Part shown: in pieces, positions 58,765-64,000 of the stretch
Numbering within the stretch: position 1 is the stretch's first letter
Layout: the number at the start of each line of letters is the position of its first letter
NCBI RefSeq assembly: GCF_039839375.1
Contig: NZ_JBDOQU010000008.1
Coordinates: 62,001 to 126,000 of the forward strand
Direction of reading: 5' to 3'
DNA: 64,000 bases
DNA from: JBDOQU01 sp039839375
GTDB lineage: Bacteria; Pseudomonadota; Alphaproteobacteria; DSM-16000; Inquilinaceae
Notes under the pieces: generated by a model
Told to the model about the DNA's origin: nothing
Seen by the model: only the letters and a program-made list of their open reading frames with translations
The model's database searches: none
Position numbers and translations under genes: made by a program

Positions 58765-59559
58765 TCACCCCAGCAGCAGGCTGTCATCCGCCAATTGCTC
58801 GCCGCGCACCCTGGAGAAGAGCCCCAGCAGGTCCGGCACGTCCAGGCCCGAACGCTCCGTTCCGGATACATCCAGGACGATCCGCCCCTCATGCAGCATG
58901 ATCGTCCGATCGCCATGATCGAGCGCGTGGCGCATGGAGTGGGTCACCATCATGACGGTCAGCCCGTGTTCGGCGACGATCCGCTTCGTCAAGTCCAGCA
59001 CGAAGGCTGAGGTCCGCGGGTCGAGCGCGGCGGTATGTTCGTCCAGCAGGAGGATCTTCATGCCGGCCAGGGTCGACATCAGCAGACTGACCGCCTGCCG
59101 CTGACCGCCCGACAGCAGGCCCATCCGATCGCCCAGCCTGTCCTCCAGGCCCAGCCCGAGTTCCGCTATATGATCGCGGAAGAACGCCCTTCGGTTCCCG
59201 TCCAGCGCGCGTCCCAGGCCGCGGCGACGGCCGCGGGCATAGGCCAGCGCCAGATTCTCCTCGATCGACAGGGCCTCGCAGGTCCCGGCCATCGGGTCCT
59301 GGAACACGCGGGCGACCAAACCTGCGCGACGCGGCGCGGACCAGCCGGTGACGTCGGTATCGTCCACCAGCACCTTCCCGCCATCCACCGGCACGTCGCC
59401 GGTGACGATGTTGAGAAGGGTCGACTTCCCCGCGCCGTTGGAGCCGATGACCGTGACAAACTGCCCTTCCGGGATCATGAGGTCGACGCCGCGCAGGGCG
59501 TGAGTCTCCAGCGGCGTGCCGCGCCCGAAGGTGACGTGGATGTCCCTGACCTCGATCAT
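58765..59559 (-). CDS. ABC transporter ATP-binding protein, TrpXYZ-like system
   Basis: ATPase of 264 residues with Walker A GSNGAGKSTLLN, the signature LLSGGQRQAVSLLMS, Walker B ILLLDEHTAALDPR (Glu replaced in context by DEH, as in this family) and MMVTHSMRHALDHGDR. It pairs with the permease at 59556 (ATGA overlap) and the binding protein at 60520. Members of this group carry tryptophan, tyrosine or related compounds. Confidence 0.87.
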   Translation of the reverse strand: MIEVRDIHVTFGRGTPLETHALRGVDLMIPEGQFVTVIGSNGAGKSTLLNIVTGDVPVDGGKVLVDDTDVTGWSAPRRAGLVARVFQDPMAGTCEALSIEENLALAYARGRRRGLGRALDGNRRAFFRDHIAELGLGLEDRLGDRMGLLSGGQRQAVSLLMSTLAGMKILLLDEHTAALDPRTSAFVLDLTKRIVAEHGLTVMMVTHSMRHALDHGDRTIMLHEGRIVLDVSGTERSGLDVPDLLGLFSRVRGEQLADDSLLLG

Positions 59560-60458
59560 CGCCCGTTCCCCTGGCGGAACATCGACCGGAAGGGATTCCG
59601 CATTCCCGGAAGGATGAGCGCGAGCGCGACAAGGACGGCCGTGACAAGGTTCAGGTCCGATGCCTGGAGGCCGAGGAAATCCGCCCCCAGCGCCAGCTGG
59701 ATGGCGATGCGGTAGAGGATCGACCCGACGATGCAGGCCATCACCATCCAGAGGATCGACCGGGTGCGGATCAGGGTTTCGCCCAGGATGACCGCCGCCA
59801 GACCGACGACGATGGTGCCGACGCCGCTGGTCACGTCGGCGAAACCGTTGGTCTGGGCGAACAGCGCACCCGCCAGCCCGACCAGCGCGTTGGAGATCGC
59901 CATGCCGACATAGGTGTGGAAGGAGGTGGAGATGCCCTGCGCCCGCGCCATCCGGGCGTTGGCCCCGGTGGCGCGCATCGCCAGCCCGAACTCGCTGTTG
60001 AGGAAGCGCGAGACCAGCAACGTCACCGCCAGCACCAGCACGCCGACGAACAGCGGCTTCAACTGGTATTGGGAGAGGCCCAGCCCCTCGAACGGCGTCA
60101 GGATCGTCTCCTGGTTTATCACTGCGACGTTGGGCCGGCCCATGATGCGCAAATTGACGGAGAAGAGCGCGATCATGGTCAGGATGCTGGCCAGCAGGTG
60201 CAGGATCTTGAACCGCACGTTGAGGAAGGCCGTCACCAGTCCCGCCAGCGCGCCCGCCAGCGTCCCCGCCAGGGTCGCGAACCAGGGATCCTGCTGGTTG
60301 ACGATCAGGGTCGCGGTCACCGCCGCGCCGAGCGGAAAGCTGCCGTCGACCGTGAGATCGGGGAAATCAAGCACGCGGAAGCTCAGGAAAACGCCGAGAG
60401 CGACCAGACCGTAGACGAGGCCGATCTCGATAGCGCCCAGAAAGGCGATTAGGCTCAT
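59556..60458 (-). CDS. ABC transporter permease, TrpXYZ-like system
   Basis: Inner-membrane permease of 300 residues, branched-chain-amino-acid type, with about eight or more helices and the family N-terminus FLGAIEIGLVYGLVALGVFL, SFRVLDFPDLTVDGSFPLGA and the cytoplasmic RATGANARMARAQGIS loop. The DLTVDGSFPLGAA segment is diagnostic of this uncharacterised permease group. Confidence 0.89.
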   Translation of the reverse strand: MSLIAFLGAIEIGLVYGLVALGVFLSFRVLDFPDLTVDGSFPLGAAVTATLIVNQQDPWFATLAGTLAGALAGLVTAFLNVRFKILHLLASILTMIALFSVNLRIMGRPNVAVINQETILTPFEGLGLSQYQLKPLFVGVLVLAVTLLVSRFLNSEFGLAMRATGANARMARAQGISTSFHTYVGMAISNALVGLAGALFAQTNGFADVTSGVGTIVVGLAAVILGETLIRTRSILWMVMACIVGSILYRIAIQLALGADFLGLQASDLNLVTAVLVALALILPGMRNPFRSMFRQGNGR

Positions 60459-60478
60459 CTGTTCCTCAAAAAGCAGAA

Positions 60479-60501
60479 CCCCGCGCCGGACGGGCGCGGG
60501 G
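60479..60501 (-). terminator. hairpin between the binding-protein and permease genes
   Basis: A 9-bp perfect stem CCCCGCGCC / GGCGCGGGG with a 5-nt loop starts about 20 bp after the binding-protein stop. Such intercistronic hairpins commonly give the binding protein excess mRNA over its membrane partners. Confidence 0.65.
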
Positions 60502-60519
60502 CTCCATGATCATTGACGT

Positions 60520-61479
60520 TTACTGACCGACAACCGTATGGGCGCGGTCGATCAGTTCCTGAGACAGTTCGATGCCCATCGATTCCGCCGCCGCCGGATT
60601 GACGAAGAGATCGGTCCCCGACGCGTTGCGGACCGGGATGGTCCCCGGATCCTCACCGTTCAGGACGCGCGCGACGACTTCGCCCGTCTGACGGCCGACC
60701 TGGTAGTAATCGAAACCGACCGTCGCGATCGCGCCGCGCTCCACGCTGTCGGTGTCGCCGGAGAAGACGGGGATGTCGCTGTCCGCGCCGACGGAGAGGA
60801 CGGCCTCCAGCGCCGAGACGATGGTGTTGTCGGTCGGAACATAGATGGCGTCAACCTTGCCGATCAGGCTCTGCGCCGCGCCCAGCACGTCGGCCGTCCG
60901 AGGCGCCGGCGCCTCGACGATGTTGAAGCCGTAGGTCGGCGCGATCTCGCTTAGGATGCTGACCAGCGTGACCGCGTTCGCCTCACCCGGATTGTAGGGG
61001 ACGCCCAGCCCTTCGGCTTCGGGCATGATCTCACGGATCAGCTTCAGATGATCCTCTAGCGGCGAGAGGTCCGAAACGCCGGTGACGTTGCCGCCCGGCG
61101 CGTCCAGATCCTCGACAAGCTGCGCGCCGACCGGATCGGTGACGGCAGTGAAGACAACTGGGATGTCCTGCGTCGCCGCGACCACGGCCTGGGCCGAGGG
61201 GGTGGAGATCGGCACGATCACATCGGGGCCTTCGCCGACGAACTGGCGCGCGATCTGGGCTGCCGTCGCCGGGTTGCCCTGGGCGCTCTGATACTCGAAA
61301 TCCAGCTCGAAGCCCTGCTCCTCAAGCTCGTCGCGCACGCCGTCGCGGGCGGCGTCCAGCGCCGGATGCTCCACGATGGCCGTGACATAGACGCTGACCG
61401 GCTCGGCCGCCACAGGGGTCGCGATCCCGAGGGCGATGGCCGCGGCGCCGGCAAGGGCGCCCAGGCGGACGGAATTCAT
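60520..61479 (-). CDS. ABC transporter substrate-binding protein, TrpX-like
   Basis: Periplasmic protein of 319 residues with a signal peptide ending near VAA-EP (about residue 26). It has the ABC_sub_bind features VSVYVTAIVEHPALDAARDG, YQSAQGNPATAAQIARQFVG and VPTDNTIVSALEAVLSVG. The family (TrpX/COG2984) binds aromatic amino acids in characterised cases. The gene leads the minus-strand operon with permease and ATPase and lies 93 bp after the dehydrogenase gene. Confidence 0.88.
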   Translation of the reverse strand: MNSVRLGALAGAAAIALGIATPVAAEPVSVYVTAIVEHPALDAARDGVRDELEEQGFELDFEYQSAQGNPATAAQIARQFVGEGPDVIVPISTPSAQAVVAATQDIPVVFTAVTDPVGAQLVEDLDAPGGNVTGVSDLSPLEDHLKLIREIMPEAEGLGVPYNPGEANAVTLVSILSEIAPTYGFNIVEAPAPRTADVLGAAQSLIGKVDAIYVPTDNTIVSALEAVLSVGADSDIPVFSGDTDSVERGAIATVGFDYYQVGRQTGEVVARVLNGEDPGTIPVRNASGTDLFVNPAAAESMGIELSQELIDRAHTVVGQ

Positions 61480-61532
61480 GATGGATACCTCCCATAAATC
61501 AATGACCGGCGGCGTCTTGGCGCGCCGCGAGG

Positions 61533-61565
61533 ACCCGGATTAGGACGCATGCGACCTATCCGGGT
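61533..61565 (-). terminator. dyad after the aldehyde dehydrogenase gene
   Basis: ACCCGGA pairs with TCCGGGT, then TAGG with CCTA, closing on the palindrome CGCATGCG. It starts 7 bp after the dehydrogenase stop and lies in the gap before trpX-like, so it is a likely terminator or processing hairpin, though without a T-tract. Confidence 0.6.
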
Positions 61566-61572
61566 CAAGGAA

Positions 61573-63090
61573 TCAGAGGCCGGCGTCGCCCAGATCGAAG
61601 GTGATGCCCTGCGCCAGCGGCAGTTCGGTGGAGTAGTTCACGGTCTGCGTCTGGCGGCGCATATAGGCCTTCCAGGCGTCCGATCCGCTCTCACGGCCGC
61701 CGCCCGTATCCTTCTCCCCGCCGAAGGCGCCGCCGATCTCAGCCCCGCTGGGGCCGATATTGACGTTGGCGATGCCGCAATCGCTGCCGGTGGCGGACAG
61801 GAACCGCTCGGCCTCCCGGACATCGGTGGTGAAGATGCAGGAAGAAAGCCCCTGCGGCACGCCGTTGTGGAGCGCCATCACCTCCTCGAAATCCGAATAC
61901 TTCATGACATAGAGGATCGGAGCGAAGGTCTCATGCCGCACGATGTCGGTCTGGCCGGGCATCTCAACGATGGCCGGTCGGGCGTAGAAGGCGTGGGCCA
62001 GGATGCCGTCGGTCACCCGGCCACCGCCATGGACCTTGCCGCCATCGGCCTTGGCCGCCGCCAGCGCCTTCTCCATGCCCTCGAACGCGGCTTCGTCGAT
62101 CAGCGGACCGACCAGCGTCTTGGCGTCCAGCGGATTGCCGACCGTGATGCCGTCATAGGCCCTCTTCAGCGCCGGGATCAGCGTGTCGTAGATGCTGTCA
62201 TGGACGAACAGTCGGCGCAGCGACGTGCAGCGCTGCCCGGCGGTTCCGACCGCCCCGAACAGGATCGCCCGCACCGCCATCGCCGGATCGGCCGAAGGGG
62301 TGACGATCATGCCGTTGTTGCCGCCCAGTTCCAGCAGCGAGCGGCCGAGCCGGTCCGCCACGCGCAGGCCGACCTTGCGGCCCATCGCCGTGGAGCCCGT
62401 GGCGCTGATCAGCGGCAGCTTCGGATTGTCGACCAGTCGTTCGCCGATCTCCCGCCCGCCGATGACGACCTCCAGAAGCCCTTCGGGCGCATCGCCGCCG
62501 AAGCGCTCCATCGCCTTGCGCATGATCGCCTGGCAGGCGAGCGCCGTGACAGGCGTCTTCTCGCTGGGCTTCCAGACGACCGGGTCGCCGCAGACGAAAG
62601 CGAGCGCGGCGTTCCAGCTCCACACGGCGACGGGGAAGTTGAACGCGCTGATGACGCCGACGGGGCCGAGCGGCTGCCACGTCTCCGACATGCGGTGACC
62701 CGGACGCTCCGACGCGATGGTGAGGCCGTAGAGCTGGCGGGAGAGGCCGACCGCGAAGTCGCAGATGTCGATCATCTCCTGCACTTCGCCCAGCCCTTCC
62801 TGAAGAATCTTGCCGTTCTCCAGGCTGACGAGGCGACCGAGTTCGTCCTTATGGGCGCGAAGCTCTTCGCCCAGCAGGCGCACCAGTTCGCCGCGCCGGG
62901 GGGCGGGCACCGCGCGCCATTTCAGGAAGGCGCCGTGGGCGCGGTCGATGGCGGCGTCGACATCCCCGGCGGAATGTTCAGCGACCCGGGCGATCTCCGC
63001 GCCGTCGATGGGCGAGCGGACGACCAGCGTCCCGCCGGCCGTCGCGCCGGCTTCAAGGCCCAGGGCTGCGTAAAGATCCTGCACGTCCAT
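61573..63090 (-). CDS. aldehyde dehydrogenase, ALDH7/antiquitin type (aminoadipate semialdehyde or piperideine-6-carboxylate dehydrogenase)
   Basis: NAD-dependent aldehyde dehydrogenase of 505 residues. Catalytic Cys288 is in GTAGQRCTSLRR, Glu254 in LLELGGNNGM and Asn151 in SAFNFPVAVW. The GQRCTSLRRL and SGSDAWKAYMRRQT features match the ALDH7 group, which oxidises alpha-aminoadipate semialdehyde in lysine breakdown. No other lysine-catabolism gene is adjacent, and related ALDH7 members oxidise other aldehydes, so the substrate is a family inference. Confidence 0.88.
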   Translation of the reverse strand: MDVQDLYAALGLEAGATAGGTLVVRSPIDGAEIARVAEHSAGDVDAAIDRAHGAFLKWRAVPAPRRGELVRLLGEELRAHKDELGRLVSLENGKILQEGLGEVQEMIDICDFAVGLSRQLYGLTIASERPGHRMSETWQPLGPVGVISAFNFPVAVWSWNAALAFVCGDPVVWKPSEKTPVTALACQAIMRKAMERFGGDAPEGLLEVVIGGREIGERLVDNPKLPLISATGSTAMGRKVGLRVADRLGRSLLELGGNNGMIVTPSADPAMAVRAILFGAVGTAGQRCTSLRRLFVHDSIYDTLIPALKRAYDGITVGNPLDAKTLVGPLIDEAAFEGMEKALAAAKADGGKVHGGGRVTDGILAHAFYARPAIVEMPGQTDIVRHETFAPILYVMKYSDFEEVMALHNGVPQGLSSCIFTTDVREAERFLSATGSDCGIANVNIGPSGAEIGGAFGGEKDTGGGRESGSDAWKAYMRRQTQTVNYSTELPLAQGITFDLGDAGL

Positions 63091-63304
63091 CGAAACTCTC
63101 CAAGAAAACGGGGACCGGCCAACGAAGCCGGACTGATTTGCGCGCCATTCCTATCGCCGCCGACGCGCCACCGCAAGCGGCGCGCCAGTCGGAGAGGACA
63201 TGGGTGATACAGCCTAGCCGCAACAGGCGGATTGACTTTGTTAAACTCAATCATGACAGTGCGTTCACAATGCTTTCTGTAACCAACGCTGGAATGCGAC
63301 TGCG

Positions 63305-63691
63305 ATGACCGTAGTGGTTCCCATATCTTGGGGTGAACTTCTTGACAAAATCACGATTCTTGAAATTAAAGCCGAGAGAATCGTTGACGAAAACAAGCAA
63401 ACGAGTGTCGTCTCAGAGTTAACCGTCTTGCGATCCGCGCGTGATCAGGCCGGAAAATCACTAGATGAAGTCGCCGAAACGATCTTACGCCTGAAAGCTG
63501 TTAACGAACGCCTGTGGGATATCGAGAACGATATCAGAGCTTGCGAAGCTGCCGGCGATTTCAGCGAGAAGTTCATAGCACTAGCGCGCGCAGTCTATCA
63601 AACTAATGATCGTCGCGCCGCGCTCAAACGAGATATGAATTTAATGCTTGGGTCCGACTTAATAGAGGAAAAAGAATATTATAAAAAATAA
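63305..63691 (+). CDS. DUF6165 family protein
   Basis: 128-residue protein with the recognisable N-terminus VVPISWGELLDKITILEIKA followed by a helical region with LRSARDQAGKSLDEVAETIL and LKAVNERLWDIENDIRACEA. Function unknown; such genes often accompany glycosyltransferases of surface polysaccharides. The base composition is much more AT-rich than that of all genes to its left, and it uses A/T-ending codons, suggesting horizontal acquisition. It is followed 34 bp later by a GT9 gene. Confidence 0.8.
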   Translation: MTVVVPISWGELLDKITILEIKAERIVDENKQTSVVSELTVLRSARDQAGKSLDEVAETILRLKAVNERLWDIENDIRACEAAGDFSEKFIALARAVYQTNDRRAALKRDMNLMLGSDLIEEKEYYKK

Positions 63692-63725
63692 AAAATACTT
63701 AAATAAAACAATCTATGCTACATAA

Positions 63726-64000
63726 ATGTCGAACTATCTTGTTATAAAATTAGGGTCCCTAGGCGATATTTTTCTCATCGATGGCGCCCTACGCGATATC
63801 AGAAGACATCACCTAGCCGATAATATCTCCGTACTAACTGTCCCGGCCTACCGCAAACTCTTCGATAGGTGCCCATGGGTCGATAACATTATTCTGGATG
63901 AGCGAGCGCCACGATGGCGTCTAGACCGCATGTCGATTTTGCGACGCTGTCTCCGGAACGGTCAGTTTGCCGGGGTCTATGATCTGCAGCAGACTAAACG
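63726..64000 (+). CDS. family 9 glycosyltransferase (ADP-heptose:LPS heptosyltransferase-like), 5' part
   Basis: Only the first 91 codons are in the window and no stop is reached. The ATG at 63726 opens MSNYLVIKLGSLGDIFLIDG, the N-terminal signature of GT9 heptosyltransferases, followed by ALRDIRRHHLADNISVLT and later VYDLQQTK, which corresponds to the VxDLQ motif of the family. Members transfer heptose or related sugars to lipopolysaccharide core from the cytoplasmic face. Its composition is AT-rich, as in the DUF6165 gene beside it. Confidence 0.85.
   Translation, partial: MSNYLVIKLGSLGDIFLIDGALRDIRRHHLADNISVLTVPAYRKLFDRCPWVDNIILDERAPRWRLDRMSILRRCLRNGQFAGVYDLQQTK

Noticed and set aside
1..64000. 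CRISPR array, transposase, integrase, tRNA or rRNA genes
   Set aside because: No regularly spaced repeats, no mobile-element protein signatures and no cloverleaf-like intergenic sequence were found; the three palindromic repeats are too few and too far apart for an array.

Overview
The window is high-GC DNA from a flagellated alphaproteobacterium, probably of the Rhodospirillales or a nearby order. The evidence is a CtrA response regulator, its small inhibitor SciP (DUF1153), a FlbD-type sigma-54 activator, an alphaproteobacterial RNase E with an acidic insert, and the gene order fliF-fliG-fliH-fliN-flbD-flhA-flhF-flhG. No rRNA, tRNA, CRISPR array, transposase or phage gene was found.

Layout. 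1-4751: a cell-wall amidase (cut by the left edge) diverges from rne. 5062-10263 (minus strand): fliS, fliD, a flaG-like gene and two flagellin genes, each flagellin behind a canonical sigma-54 promoter. 10659-13109: a TPR plus GT41 glycosyltransferase resembling the flagellin glycosyltransferase FlmG. 13284-20337 (plus): a GT2 glycosyltransferase, then a tightly overlapping nucleotide-sugar operon (rfbF, rfbG, C-methyltransferase, 3,5-epimerase, DegT aminotransferase, beta-helix acyltransferase) and a CmcI-like methyltransferase/hydroxylase. 20510-24448: fliK, flgD, flgE behind a third sigma-54 promoter. 24789-36003: sciP, fliF, fliG, fliH, fliN, flbD, flhA, flhF, flhG and a second FliK-like gene. 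36129-38847: fliJ and fliI (minus) divergent from ctrA (plus). 38977-48544 (minus): a dipeptide/nickel-type ABC transporter, a fumarylacetoacetate-hydrolase family enzyme, and a NitT/TauT-type ABC transporter with two different permeases; a GntR/FCD regulator diverges at 48696. 49414-63090: housekeeping and metabolic genes (terC, dxs, ispA, xseB, HDAC-like, tusA-like, an ArsR regulator, DUF423, ilvD, GNAT, a TrpXYZ-like ABC transporter, an ALDH7-like dehydrogenase). 63305-64000: composition becomes AT-rich, with a DUF6165 gene and the start of a GT9 glycosyltransferase, probably the edge of a surface-polysaccharide locus.

How it may work together (inference). CtrA, SciP and FlbD lie within 14 kb. 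Candidate CtrA boxes precede sciP and fliF. A recurring 13-bp element (GGCAAA-N3-TGCC) sits about 65-120 bp upstream of all three sigma-54 promoters and also upstream of fliF, as expected for an FlbD enhancer that activates late genes and represses an early one. The FlmG-like enzyme and the CDP-sugar operon lie between the flagellins and fliK, which suggests a flagellin glycosylation system using an uncharacterised C-methylated, aminated, acylated sugar.

A three-copy 118-119 bp nested palindromic element with compensatory arm changes occupies three of the larger intergenic gaps around the flagellar genes.
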